From Paulinella micropora (lineage: Eukaryota; Cercozoa; Imbricatea; Euglyphida): 64,000 bases of DNA. This document shows positions 38,033-51,600 of the stretch, in pieces (position 1 is the first letter of the stretch; the number at the start of each line of letters is the position of its first letter). The stretch lies in the NCBI GenBank assembly GCA_009731375.1, contig BJOX01000100.1:534129-598128 (forward strand), in the 5' to 3' direction. The notes beneath the pieces are model-generated. The model was not told where the DNA came from and did not search any database. It was given only the letters and a program-made list of their open reading frames with translations. The position numbers were made by a program, and so were the translations under genes.

Positions 38033-38391
38033 GTTACTTATCGCTGAATATCAAACATTTTGATGTAACTCACACACGGACCGCATCAATTAGCAAGTAA
38101 TTACATGCAGAGTGGCATGAGCACTAGTATAGAACATGTAAAACAGGAATGGTGCGTTGGTTATCAGTTACCTGCTTCAGCTGCAGACAGTGACAAACAC
38201 ACAAACCGTGCCCTTGCCTTATTGCCTAGCTCCTGTAGCAAACGTCACAGATGATATTTATTAATATATTATGAGTACTGTTTGAACATAATTCATAATG
38301 TCCACATAGACTATAGCGTTTGTATTATTTACTAATAATTTAACCGATAACTTCTTTATGCACTTTCTTAATTGTCGTTACACCACTGTGA
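38033..38391. other. AT-rich spacer between nuclease and acidic ORF
   Basis: No ORF or repeat of note. By position it could hold the promoter of the acidic/integrase unit and the 3' end of the nuclease, but no specific site is recognisable. Confidence 0.5.
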
Positions 38392-39621
38392 TTAAAAAAA
38401 CAGACGGCTCCCGTCCGGTTCGTTTCTGACATCATCTATGACAGTGCGTGATGCAGTTGTATCGATTGTGACTGTCACAGGCTTATTGTTCTTGTGTTTC
38501 ACAAACGGATCATGATGTCCGACTCCAAATAAAGGTTCAAAGACTAGCCCGTCAAGTTTCTCCTCGTGCATGATAACCATAGCGCAATCACGATAAAATG
38601 TCTGACAGAGTATTTCCCACGTCTGCCTCATAGTGTCCGAACTATGAGCTTGTCGCATGGAACGCCAAATCGAAAATTTATCAACCTTTCTCAAGTAATC
38701 CAGCATGAGGCACCAATCTAGAATATTTCCACTATCATTTGGCCCACTGTCCATGATGTGTTGAACACACAGTTTGACAAGGTTCACGCGTCGCATGCCC
38801 AGACATTGTCTGGTAACTTTCCGTAAGTCTGGAACTTCTAGAAAACGAAAGCTATCTTTATTAGGATGAAAGATAACTAGGTACATACCACCCACCTGTT
38901 TCTTTAGTTGCGACTCAGCCAACTCCCTGTAAGTGTTTAGTTGTAAACAATAAATGTGAGTAGTTGTAGTCAGGCATGCTGTGACAAGGACCCCACCCCA
39001 CACGACTATCCCATCCCTGTAACCGAATCTGCTTGCTTCTTTTCCAGTCGCAAATGTAAATACGATTTGTTTTGACATCAATAAATAATATATCACACGA
39101 TCCCCCTACGAGATATGTAGATGAAAACAAAGTAAGTTCAGTGCTGAATGGAACCCAACCTTTCTCAGTCTCAATATACCGCTTGAATTTCATGAATTGC
39201 ACATATTCTGGCTTTAGCTCTCGTGGATCGATGGGAGGCAAGAGTTCATTATAGATACATTCGTTGTATGCATGCAGCAGGCTGCCCAAACAGTTCTTGT
39301 GTCGACATTTCTAGCCAGTGCGCACTGCCGCGAAATAGATTCTTGGTTGAATTCAGTGAAGAAGGAATGCACAAACCCGGTCACGCTACCAGAAAACAAT
39401 ACAGGAACTGTAAAATCATCAACCGCTTGCAAGGGTCTTGCACACAGAGTGTATGTGTGAGGTACGGGATCAAATGTAACAGTATCGTCATGTTCTATTG
39501 GATGGCGTACTTGTAAGCACTCTGCAATTTTATCCTTTTTTTCATCTAAGAAGTCACATAACTTTGCCAATCCTACGGTTCCTCGACAACAAGCTGGCCA
39601 GCGTGATGCTGATCCAGACAT
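38392..39621 (-). CDS. PD-(D/E)XK superfamily nuclease
   Basis: Three overlapping frames together give a Cas4/RecB-like nuclease of the kind common in large DNA viruses and big transposons. In order: TFDPVPHTYTLCARPL, GSVTGFVHSFFTEFN, GSLLHAYNECIYN (motif-I-like helix), TELTLFSSTYLVGGSCDILF (Asp of motif II), YICDWKRSKQI (motif III, DWK), and MPDYNYSH followed in the next frame by CLQLNTYRELAES and VIFHP. The conserved NYSHY-LQLN block is cut by a one-nucleotide break near 38965, and another occurs near 39285, both beside short homopolymers. About 390 residues if read through. It lies directly upstream of the integrase unit on the same strand and may process DNA ends during transposition. No start codon is certain; the N-terminus may extend beyond 39621. 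Confidence 0.72.
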
Positions 39622-39775
39622 TAACGCATGGAGTAAACAAGATAGAGCTGAAGTACTCTCTTGTTATTATGCCTGTTGGTTGCTGCTGCTTTTCACTATG
39701 TTCTACTTCAAACTAACAAAGGAACGAAAGGATCATAATTTGAAAACAGAGACACAGGAAGGAAGAGACTGACAC

Positions 39776-39821
<46 letters not shown>

Positions 39822-39829
39822 CGAGAGAG

Positions 39830-39874
<45 letters not shown>

Positions 39875-40036
39875 CAGACACACACAGACATTCAGCAACG
39901 ATGGGGATGCATGTCGCGACAGACACACCCACACGAACATACAGCAACGATGTTGCTGCATGTCGCAACAGACACACATAGACATACAGCAACGATGGTG
40001 CTGCACGTCGCCACAAACACACACACNNNNNNNNNN
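39622..40036. repeat. (GA)n and inverted copies of a ~45 bp minisatellite
   Basis: (GA)n at 39779-39871. Then three units of the form CATACAGCAACGATG-GTGCTGCATGTCGCGACAGACACA (39885-40026), the reverse complement of the minisatellite in the intron at 42700-43040. Gap at 40027-40036. Confidence 0.9.
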
Positions 40037-41027
<991 letters not shown>

Positions 41028-41321
41028 NNNNNNNNNNNNNNNNNNNNNNNNNNNNNNNNNNNNNNNNNNNNNNNNNNNNNNNNNNNNNNNNNNNNNNNNN
41101 NNNNNNNNNNNNNNNNNNNNNNNNNNNNNNNNNNNNNNNNNNNNNNNNNNNNNNNNNNNNNNNNNNNNNNNNNNNNNNNNNNNNNNNNNNNNNNNNNNNN
41201 NNNNNNNNNNNNNNNNNNNNNNNNNNNNNNNNNNNNNNNNNNNNNNNNNNNNNNNNNNNNNNNNNNNNNNNNNNNNNNNNNNNNNNNNNNNNNNNNNNNN
41301 NNNNNNNNNNNNNNNNNNNNN
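41028..41321. other. Assembly gap (294 N)
   Basis: N run bounded by (CT)n and (GT)n. Confidence 0.99.
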
Positions 41322-41355
41322 TAGTGTGTGTGTGTGTGTGTGTGTGTGTGTAGTG

Positions 41356-41390
<35 letters not shown>

Positions 41391-41478
41391 TCTGGATTTC
41401 TTTCTCTCTCTCTCTCTCTCTCTCTGTCTGTCTCTGTCTCTCTCTCTCTCTCTCTCTTGATCTCTCTCTCTCTCTTGA

Positions 41479-41511
<33 letters not shown>

Positions 41512-41517
41512 GTCTCC

Positions 41518-41555
<38 letters not shown>

Positions 41556-41721
41556 GCTTCTCTCTCTCTCTCTGTCTCTCTGTGTCTCTCTGTCTCTCTC
41601 TGTCTCTCTCTGTCTCTCTCTGTCTCTCTCTGTCTCTCTCTGTCTCTCTCTTTCTCTCTCTCTCTCCTTTTTTTTCTTTCTTTCTTTTTCTTTTTTTCTT
41701 TCTGTCTTGCTTTCTTTCTTT

Positions 41722-41766
<45 letters not shown>

Positions 41767-41767
41767 T

Positions 41768-41799
<32 letters not shown>

Positions 41800-41815
41800 T
41801 ACTACTACTACGACC
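41322..41815. repeat. (GT)n, (CT)n and (CTA)n
   Basis: Microsatellites leading up to the SET gene; no coding content. Confidence 0.95.
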
Positions 41816-41900
41816 ACTCTTTTTATTTGATGTTTTTATTTATTTGTGTATTTATTTATTCATTTTTGGGGCGGGGGCTGGTCAGTGTCAGGCATGTCAG

Positions 41901-43033
41901 GTTTCGAGTTGGTCCAGGGGAGGAGCTCTAGCAATGAAGTGATCCTTTCATTTCGTCATCCAACAGACCCGAACCAAGTCATCGAAACCCCTCTTCATGG
42001 GGTGTCTATGGAATTAATTGCGCCGATACATTTGTATGATTTCGCGTTCAGTCTCACAGACGAGGATCAAAGACGAAAGGTAATATGTCTTGCAAAGATA
42101 TTATGATTGTGGGCACGAAACTTACATTATGTTGTTACTGTCATTGTCATGTCTTGCAAAGATATCGTGTTCTGATTGTTGTTGTTGTTGTTGTTGGTTG
42201 GTTGGTTGTGGTGGTGGTGTTAGGTGTTATTTAACGCGATGCCGCGATGAAGGCTCTCCAGGCAGCTGAGGCGCGTTAAACAATGCTGGTTCGTAATGTC
42301 TGGCTGCATTACCTAATGTCGTGGTTGCCGGCGCCCGGGAAAGTGTTAACGGTGGCAGATCGTGAACAGGTGTACGATCAGGGTATCAATCTGAATCAAT
42401 GTAATAATTATTGGTTTTGCTTAATTATTGTTTTTCGATATCCTGTTGCGAGTGTATGTAGATTTTTTGTGATGTTTGAGAAAATGACGGTGTTTGTTGA
42501 CTTTATTTCGCGATTCTGGGATGGCAAGAAGGAAACTTTGTTTCGAAGTTTGCAATGCCAGTCGGCGTGTCGTCGGGTACAGCAGCATTGGCCAAGTTCA
42601 AAAGTGCTGTCATTCGTATGGCAGAACGAGTACGTAAAATTGGATCAACATCGCCTCAGGTATTAATGTGTTCTCTGTTTGTCTGTCTGTCTGCCTCTGT
42701 GTGTGTGTGTGTATGTGTGTGTGTGTGTCCATGTCTTTCGCAACATGCAGCACTATCGTTAGTGTATGTCTATATGTGTGTGTGTGGTGTGTGTGTGTGT
42801 GTGAGTCGTGACAATGAATACAGCACCATCGTTGCTGTATGTCTGTGTCTGTGTCCGTTGTGACGTCAACATGCAGCACTATCGTCGCTGTATGTCTGTG
42901 TGTGTCTGTCGCGACATGCAGCACCATCGTTGCTGTATGTCTGTGTGTGTCTGTCGCGGCATGCAGCACCATCGTTGCTGTATGTTTGTGTGTGTGTCTG
43001 TCGCGACATGCAGCACCATCGTTGCTGTATGTG

Positions 43034-43098
<65 letters not shown>

Positions 43099-43112
43099 CT
43101 TTCCTTTTTCTT

Positions 43113-43185
<73 letters not shown>

Positions 43186-44291
43186 TTCTTTCTCTCTTTC
43201 TCTCTTGGTTGCTTTCTCCGTGATATCAGGTACTACGTGGCCTTTTGGATTGGGATGGTTTGACAGTGAGAAACCTGAACAAAGTTATTGATGTCCGACC
43301 TCGACGTGGCTTGACGCTAAACCGCACTTGGAGGAAGTATTTCTTAAAGAGGCACGAACAGACCGTCCTCTCCCTGCAACGCTGAATATTCAATATGCGT
43401 CGGGTTCATCGGCGACTGGACTTCATCGCCCTGGCATACATACCGTTTACTATAGAGTGGAAGGAACGAGAGGTTGCCAATTTGCGCCTGCTAACAGGTT
43501 TAGCCCTGTACAACTACTGACGGTGATGGATTATGGCACAGACAAAAAACTTCTTCCACCAGCAGCAGTTGCGAAATCAAATTACGCGTATCTTAAGACC
43601 ACCGAAGATCGTGGTATTGGTTTGTTTGCCAAGAAACGCATCCCCGAGGGTTATGCAATCTGTTCGGAGGTGATCGATTCTGAATGTGTTCACAATTGCT
43701 TGCACTACGCGGAATGTTGCGACGTCAACCGTGTTTGGGATACTCAGACATCGCATGGATTTTATCATCCCGCTACCATACATATACTAGACGGATCGGG
43801 CCTTGAGAAAGGGGGCAAGGAGTGTACAGATCTAGAAGTGTAGTCTTTATTCCGCAGCAGCATATCCGATATGTAAACCATAGCAGTGAAGCAAATGCGA
43901 GGTATGGTATTTTTCACCGAAGCTGTGAAGTGAAGAATGTCAGGTATTACATGCAGAAACACGACTATGTAGAGAATGGGCGGTTCCGTGCATTATTGAA
44001 ACCGTTATCGCGAGCAGTCGAGAGTCAGAGCTTAGAAGAGATAGCAGATGTTTTCCGCGAGAGCCTCTGAGAGATCAAGATCATAGCCCTCCGACCCATT
44101 CAAGCAGACCAGGAAATCACCTTTCTGTACGAACACGAGTTGGAAGTCCTGTTGGAAAAGGGAAAAAGTCCAGGGGCCAGGGCGTTGAACCTGAAGTCTC
44201 CAAGTGATCTAGATCTCTTAGTGTGGCGCGGTTTGTGTACGTGCTACGGAGTGTCCAACACTGCTAACACTGTCGTGGTTACTACTCCTTT

Positions 44292-44349
<58 letters not shown>

Positions 44350-44520
44350 ACTACTATCACCACTCCCACTACTTCTTCGTCTTCTTCTTCTTCTTCTTCT
44401 TCTTCTTCTTCTTCTTCTTCTTCTTCTTCTTCTTCTTCCACAGGTGGTCGAGTTGATCCAGAGGTGTTGGAAATAATCAACCGTGTGAAACCTCTTCCGC
44501 TTTACATGCAATTAGAAAAC
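41901..44520 (+). CDS. SET-domain protein (multi-exon, broken)
   Basis: Exon 41901-42078 (FELVQGRSSSNEVILSFRHP) sits between GGCATGTCAG and GTAATATG. Further exon-like frames lie at 42283-42370 and 42510-42660 (FAMPVGVSSGTAALAKF). An intron of minisatellite plus CT repeat ends at GATATCAG 43229. The main exon carries SET motifs: EDRGIGLFAKKRIPEGYAI (~43605), RYVNHSSEANARYGIFH (~43870; canonical NHSCxPN), and QADQEITFLYEHE (~44130). A Cys pair (GLCTCYG) follows, where a post-SET motif would be. The reading frame changes near 43848, and an in-frame TGA at 44068 separates the last two motifs. A (CTA)n/(CTT)n intron ending CCACAG (44449) leads to GRVDPEVLEIINRVKPLPLY. By family a lysine methyltransferase; whether this copy is functional is doubtful. 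Confidence 0.65.
42680..43228 (+). repeat. Intron made of ~45 bp minisatellite and (CT)n
   Basis: Five to six units containing GCGACATGCAGCACCATCGT and TGCTGTATGTCTGTGTGTG, then CT and CTTT repeats, bounded by a GTATTAATG donor (42661) and GATATCAG acceptor. The same unit occurs in opposite orientation at 39885-40026. Confidence 0.85.
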
Positions 44521-45142
44521 GAGAAAGAGAGGCAGAAAATGCGAAAAGGGAAAGAGAGGAAGATAGAGACTTCTTCTTTTTCGTCTTCGTCTTCTTCTTC
44601 TTTCTTCTTCTTCTTCTTCTTCTTCTTCTTCTTCTTCTTCTTCTTCTTCTTCTTCTTTTTCTTCTTCTTCTTCTTCTTCTTCTTCTTCTTCTTTGTTTCC
44701 ATCTGCTCCTCCTCCTCCTCTGTCTTCTACCTCTTCCCCCTCTTGTGTGTCTCCCATGTCGCCCCCCTCCCCTCCCTCTTTCCCATCTTCAATGGCTGTG
44801 TCGTCTTCTTCGTCGTTGCCGTCTGTGTCCTTACCCTTTTCTTGTAATAGTACTTCTACTAGTACTCCCACTACCGCTACTACTACCACCACGACTTCCA
44901 CCGAGGGAGACAGCGTGTCGCACACATCACATGTATTCATGGGACATTCAGATGTGGATGAGCATGGTGGCGAAAGTAATTCATCGTGCACTAGGACAAG
45001 TACAATTTGGGGACAATGTCAGTCTGTCTGCCAAAGCGTTCCTCAGTCCCTTTGTTTCTCATTGCTCATCCTGCTTCACCTGCACCCTCTAATGATCGAT
45101 TGCTGGTTCCCTCTCCGTCTCCACCATGCCCATCCACTACTA

Positions 45143-45191
<49 letters not shown>

Positions 45192-45278
45192 GACGACGAC
45201 GACGACGTCTACTTCTACTTCCTCTTCATCGTCTTTGTCTGCCTCTTTTACTACTACTACTACTACTACTACTACTAG

Positions 45279-45310
<32 letters not shown>

Positions 45311-45317
45311 TTAGTAC

Positions 45318-45349
<32 letters not shown>

Positions 45350-45400
45350 CTTCTTCTTCTTCTTCTTCTCCTTCTTCCCTTGATTACCTCGCTGCGGTGT
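44521..45400 (+). CDS. Possible exon with histone-fold-like segment between repeat tracts
   Basis: Between (TTC)n and (CTA)n/(CTT)n tracts one frame (44925-45092) reads HHMYSWDIQMWMSMVAKVIH then RALGQVQFGDNVSLSAKAFL. The spacing of hydrophobic residues and the SAKA motif recall the H2B alpha-2 region (KVLKQVHPD, ISSKAM), but identity is low. Other frames are Ser-rich and less protein-like. The flanking repeats probably form introns. Call is tentative. Confidence 0.25.
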
Positions 45401-45496
45401 GTCGTGCATGCTGCACGACAGCAAGTTCATTAACAAGTGTGGGTGATCCGGTCCAAGCGCGATCGAGCTTGGAGAGCACTGTATTAGCGGACCATC

Positions 45497-45971
45497 AGAC
45501 TATCTGGTACCTGTTGATACAGATGAAGGTGTTCAGCAGACGCAGCGCGCAACAGGCGGAGAAGGGGATGATGATGAGGAGGGTGATGATGAGGAGGAGG
45601 ATGATGAGGAGGGTGAGGATGATCACGAGAAGGAGGATGAGGAGCAGGATTGTGTGATGTGGGAGGGGGATAATGAGGAGGATGGGAAAACGAAGAGCTG
45701 GCAGGAGGTTGATAACAGGAAGGGCAAGCGGTACAAGAAGGATAAGGGAAGGATGGAAAGGAAGGGGGTGAGCAGGATGATGGAGCAGGAGCAGGAGGGG
45801 AATAGGCAGACGGCTATGGTGACGTGGAAGAGCGGCCAGGGGACCGATAACAGCATGGGGAAGACGCGGAGGAAGAAACGGCAGGGAGAGACTCCCGATA
45901 CACTATCAAGTGTCAGCCGACCGAGCCTCAGCGACCAAAAGACGCTATGGGTCATGGCAGTTTGCAAGTAA
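45497..45971 (+). CDS. Acidic/charged exon, unknown function
   Basis: Frame reading VDTDEGVQQTQRATGGEGD, a GAT/GAG-rich acidic run (DDEEGDDEEEDDEEGEDD), then a basic, Lys/Arg-rich part (DNRKGKRYKKDKGRMERKG) and a stop at 45971. No domain recognised. It may be the C-terminus of the SET gene or a separate exon of the following gene. Confidence 0.4.
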
Positions 45972-46170
45972 GCACCTCAGTCTAAGCAACAATGGTTGCT
46001 CATTGTAGATATCATCGCTGTGTGTCAAGTGCTTCATGGTTGCTTGCTAGGTACCCATGGATTCTATCGATTTCGAAGCCTGCCCGTTCCTTGCCGTCAG
46101 ATCTTCTACGCTGCCTGGCAGCAACGCTTTGCAAGGTGCGATACGACAAGGCTGGCCGTGTGCACCTTCA

Positions 46171-46222
<52 letters not shown>

Positions 46223-46292
46223 AGAGCTCTCTCTCTCTCTCTCTCTCTCTCTCGCTCTCTCAGAACTCTCTCTCTCTCTCTCTCTCTCTCGT

Positions 46293-46325
<33 letters not shown>

Positions 46326-46427
46326 TTCTTCCTCCTCCTCCTCTTCTTCTTCTTCTTCTTCTTCTTCTTCTTCTTCTTCTTCTTCTTCTTCTTCTTCTTC
46401 TTCCTCCTCCTCATCATCATCATCATC

Positions 46428-46462
<35 letters not shown>

Positions 46463-46469
46463 TATCTTG

Positions 46470-46503
<34 letters not shown>

Positions 46504-46579
46504 CCCCCCCCCCCCCCCCCCCCCCCCTNNNNNNNNNNCCCCCCCCCCCCCCCCACCGTGTCTCTCTCTCTCTCTCTCA
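46171..46579 (+). repeat. Intron of pure pyrimidine microsatellite
   Basis: Begins GTTTCTCTCTCT after a coding-type frame ending GRVHLQ and ends CTCTCTCTCAG before the next exon. Between are (CT)n, (CTTT)n, (CTT)n, (TCA)n and poly-C with a ten-base gap (46529-46538). Confidence 0.7.
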
Positions 46580-48610
46580 GAGTCTCTACCTCCCCCTCGG
46601 GTACTCTTTGAAGAACCGTGGTGGAAAGGAAGTTGCAGGGCATTCGTGTAAAAGTGGAACAGGCGGTGTGTGCGACCAGGAAAGAGCTAGATGCGAAGCA
46701 TGAAGGCAATTACGTTGCTTAACGTAAAACAACGGTTGTTCCTATCCGGTATAGGCACAGCCTGTCTGATGCGATCAAGCAGAAGATTGAATGAAATGAT
46801 GGCCGATGTTCGATATTGCAGTGGCAGCCTGTCTATAACCTGGAAGCGTTTGTATCAGGTGTGGAAACACAGGGCTTCCATCTAAATCGTCATGGGTATA
46901 GATTGTTCCCAGATAACTTGGGTACCGAGGAAAATTTGCTTTGGCTGCAGAAGACAGCTGCCGCAATGATTCATCCGGGGCCAGGAAAGATAACAGAGCC
47001 CGTAGTGGGATCCACAGCCAACCAGTGGACGATAGATGTTTACGGCGTCGACGGCGTCTGCAAGCAAGGCTCGGTACCCCAGTTTCAGAGTGAGGAGTCC
47101 ATTGAACTTCAGCGGAGACTCGTGGCGATGGGCCATCACCTGGCAGCGAGGATAGGAGAGTATGCTACGGTACCCGCAGGGTTCAAGGTTTCTCTAGCCC
47201 TGATCCAAATTCTAAGCAACTGGCCTGACCCAGACGCGCCCTTGGACGGCCCACCTCCGCATCGCATTTGGCAGCCGAACTATAACTGGGCCAAGCAGCA
47301 TTCGACGTACTATGAGTTCGTTTCAGCCACCTGGCAGCTCTGGCACGCGGATGGAATGCAGAAGGTCGTCTCTCATAGGCTGACCAGTTTGGTGCGGTAG
47401 TTATGGTTTCAGATGATTAAGCAACTTCTGATTGCTTGTAATCTTGCGCGTGTAACTGTTGTGTAATCTGTGTTGCCTGCTAATTTGTATCTGTGCTGTG
47501 TTGTGTTGTGTAGGTAGGTTATAGTATATTTAGGTGCTAATTTGTACCTTCCAGTGCCCAAGAAGGTTAATGAGGTTGAGGATGTAACAGATGGACCTCG
47601 CCGGACACGGCATACAATGTCCAGGACGGCGGAGAATCCATATGCGTGGCAGCAACAGGATGAGCAAACCTTCACATTGGGAAGCATCAACCTTACCGGT
47701 GGTTTGCTTGCCAGTACCGTATCGCCTTTCGTGGAAGGAAGGGGAGGATCGGAGTTTGTGTCTACCGTTCAGACTGACTTTAAAGCGTACGTGCAAGGGA
47801 GAGTGTCGGAGGCCACCGCACGTCAAAAGGTTCCTGGTGAGCCTGACATTGTGTACCTGAAGCAATCGAAGCGGGTGCCGCTGGTGTTAGGGTCGCAAAA
47901 GGGGTAACGTGCTTTGTTAGTTAGATGCGCAAGCATATGTATAATGGTATGCTGTTGATTTTAGGCTCCTGTGGAGGTTCCGTAAGCATGGCGATCGACC
48001 CAACGCAAAGGCTTACAACATGTTTGTTGTTAATCCATTGAAGAGTGCATTGCCTTCGCTTTGGGTAAGCCAGCTCCCTTGTCTGTGGATCCAACTAGTG
48101 CATATTGTGTTCACATGAGCTTTACAGGCAAAAGAACACAGGATGTAAGGAGGCTCTTGTGGGCACAGCTAAGAATCAGAATCCAGAAGACATGAAGAAG
48201 AATCGGAAGGTCGCGTTCGTCCGAGTACGCGGTTCATACAGGATTGTTCTCGGGTATCACAGATTTCTTTATCTGCGCCGATCAAGAATGTGTAACTTGT
48301 GTGATTGTCGTGCAGATTTGGCACATGCATGCCCTTCGTGACAAATCTAACGTCAGATTCAGTGAACGGGAAACGGGGGAGGAGATCAAACAAGGCTTTT
48401 GAGGCAGGGGATAGATCGTACAAGGTTACAAGATTCATTAAGCATCCTCGTGCCTGGTGCGCTCTTGTTGCATATCCTGCTGCATTTCCATCACTGTCGA
48501 TGAATTGCCAATCGTACGCGAGCGCATTAACAAACGTGACACATTATAGTCAGCTGGTTTTGGAGCTTGTTCCATATCTGAAATTGATTTCGAGGCTCCG
48601 TATTGCATAG
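46580..48610 (+). CDS. Multi-exon gene, unknown function
   Basis: Coding-type exons: 46580-46755; 46822-47400 (WQPVYNLEAFVSGVETQGFH ... RIWQPNYNWAKQHSTYYEF); 47555-47903 (PKKVNEVEDVTDGPRRTRHT ... PDIVYLKQSKRVPLVL); 47965-48064 (LLWRFRKHGDRPNAKAYNMF); 48120-48253; 48316-48610, stop. The last three introns (47904-47964, 48065-48119, 48254-48315; 55-62 nt) join in phase, a good sign of a real gene. Joins upstream of 46822 and between 47400 and 47555 are less certain. Nothing in the protein matches a family I know. It follows the SET segment on the same strand and could be part of it. Confidence 0.55.
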
Positions 48611-48639
48611 TAAAGATGAACGCTGCTAATCTGGAATGT

Positions 48640-51600
48640 TTAGAGACTGTGTTGTATACATTGTCGATTGCTACGTATCGACAATGCGATCTGCCTGTAG
48701 TGCATGTGTAGTGCAAATTCAGACAAAACGCGCTGAATGAGAATGTGCTTCGAACCAGAGCGCTGCCGGCCGTTTTCCGCCAACCACGACTTCAGCTCCT
48801 TGACTGTAGCTTTCTTCAATCCTTGCTCTGTGGGATTCTCACTCAAGAGTGCGTCGATCTTGAGGTGCGGTGAGGGAAATCGGTCAGGGTTGTCAAAATC
48901 GCGCAGCTTGCGCTCCTCCTTAGAAAGCAGACGGGCGCCACGCCAAGGGGATGCTCTGGTTGCTTGCCCTCATTGACAAAGCTCGTCCTCTCCACTGACA
49001 GTCGCTCCTCCTCCGTCAACATGGACGCGGCCTCCTGCGCGGCTGTTCTATCCTCAGGGACGGCCCACAAATCCTGTGGCAGATCGTTGATCACCCGCAG
49101 ATTGACGTTCCACGACTGCCCCGCCTTGTCTTTGCAGACGAGATGTCCGGGTCGCCCCGGATAGCCACCATCGCCGTCGCGGCCGTCCCACACGATACGC
49201 GTCAGCTGAGACAGCTGAAGTACTTCCGCCAGCCATTCCTGCTCCTCCTTGGAGCAATACTTTGCAGCGAGCTTGGTAACGTCGTTCTTGATCTTGGGGC
49301 TCACCCACTTGAGGCCAGTCAACTTCTTGGGCCTGTCCAAAACTCAAAAAAAAAAGAAAAAAAAAAAAGATAAGACAAATAGTATAAGAATAATGACATG
49401 ATATAATATGTGTAGTATGTATTTTTCAGAAACCAGGATCTTTGAGGTATGGCAGAAGGTCTGCACCTTCGGGGTCGTCATTGACCCCGTGCCAGTGCTT
49501 CTGCGCATCGCCCCATGTTTTGACACGAACACGTGGAAGCCCACCAGACTCCGTCGTCCCCGCCTCATACTTCCACGCTAAGGGACGCTTATAATAGTGG
49601 AAGCGGGGGTTTATGGAATCGGCAAAATAGCCAACCCAATCATAGTCGGAAGCCAACAGCAAAATGTAATACGAATCCTTGTTCTTCTTGAAACCAAGAA
49701 TAAGTTTAAACAGAGCCTGTGCTAGATTGGTGGTCATTAAGGTGGTGTTATAGCCCAAGTAGCGCATGACGAAAAATTTCTGGTCTTGCGGCCCGTGTGA
49801 ATGCTTTGGAACCATTCTATTAGTCTCTATTTTGCTCCTCCACTTCTCCTTCACGACTTTGGACAGAAACATCATCGCTGTTAGAGCGGTATTTTCCCCC
49901 CCGCCATCCCAATCAAGGAAATGTTCCGTGGCCGCCTTGGTACGTGGATGGAATAACTCAAAACGCAAAAGGAAATAAAGGAATGTGATGTTGGAATTCA
50001 CGGCATGTCCGATGTTTGGTAGGTGACATAAGACAAAGTTGATGTCATGTGAAAACAAAGTCGCCCCACCCGCGTGCAGCCTAACTACATATTTATCCCG
50101 AAAGTCCGAAGCTCCTCTGGAGCACCAAGGGACATGAAATGGCTTGGTCATATCAATCGTGATTGCCGTCACTTTGATATTCCTTCTTCCTAAACAAAAA
50201 AACCCAAAAAAAACCCACTACGACTTTAGGAATGGAACTAAACGCAAATTACCCTTCTACTGCTCTGCGCATGTTTCCACGCCGATTAGCCCGATGAATT
50301 TTGTTGTGGATGCGATTCTGCTGTCGCCACTTCTCAGCTTCCGCTTGAGAAGCAAATCTACAAATCTCAGCAATGTTAGCAGCAAGAAAACCCAAAACAA
50401 AGGTACCCATTTCGGTGATCATCTGCAAGTTCGGTGCAGACCGGGCATTTTGCAAAATCACCCCTTCTGATTGGTTTCACTTTGCCAAACTCTGCACGCC
50501 AGACCTTCCTCACAAGGCTCTCACTAAGACCATTCGGATCCACTTGCCCATTTAAAACCAGAGTCTGGGACGCACGTTTCCATTCTTTGATGACGTAGTC
50601 GTAGATTTTGGGAAAGTCCAAAGTGTCTTGCAAATGAAAAATCCCATCGGCAACCGACGCAGCTTCCTGCTCTATATAGAACTTCTGGTGCAAGAGGGTC
50701 CACGTGAGGTCCTCTGTGGGTGCTTCCGACTTTCCATAGTCGGCAAAAAAAGAATTGTCACAATTGACAGCTCTGTGAGATCGCCTATAAGTCTTCTCGC
50801 CAATCCCGTTCAATCGCAACCACATTTTCTGACAAATACGTGCGTCTTTCAATCTATATTCTATCTTTCCTTTGTCATTCTGCATGCTTAACATGGTTGT
50901 GGCTGCCCACCCAGCCAAGTCCGATCTATTCATCTGGACTGTGTCAATCCTAGCCTTTGCGGCTGCAAAGGGATCTACCCATCGATTGCATTGCAGTTTT
51001 TGGCAGCAAGGATGACTAATCTCTTGCACCAGCTCAGGCCAAGTGCAGCCTAGCCACCTGCGAAAGCTTTTGGGTCTAACCTCTGGTGGCGGAATTTTTT
51101 TTTTTTCTTTTTAGATTAGTGCTTGTGTTGTCCTTTCGGATGCGACGGGGAACAGGAACTTCAAGAGTTATGTACAATGGAAGTGTGCTTGTTCTATAAT
51201 CTAATATTTGTCCGACATGACCTGGCGTTACTGCATGAGTGTCTGATGTGGGTGTTGGAAGGAAAAAAGTAGTTGTGAAAGAGGAAGATCGGAAAACTTG
51301 GGAAAAACTGGAAGGACAAGACGGTGTGACAGCATTAGCACGGGTTGGTTTGAAGACAGATGCAAAACTATTACTACTACTACTAATACTGAAAGAAGAT
51401 TTAGTAATAGTAGTATCAGTAGGAGCAGTAGTAGATGATTTGACTGTAGTAGGAAAGGAAGGGGATGCATGATGATGGTCATTGTCATGTTTGCATACAC
51501 GAAAAAAACTGGATGTGGGTGGATTTGAACGTGGAGTGGGTAATTCGAGGGGAGGAGGGCTGGCCTGAACTGTGTGTTCGCTCTTGACATTCCGCGACTC

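Noticed and set aside
44140-44991. Poly-Ser, poly-Phe and poly-Lys ORFs
   Set aside because: Translations of (CTA)n and (TTC)n; a CCACAG acceptor indicates that at least the first tract is intronic.
46816-47400. HxD-type dioxygenase idea (WHADG, later SH)
   Set aside because: A single short motif without the rest of the fold; too weak to name.
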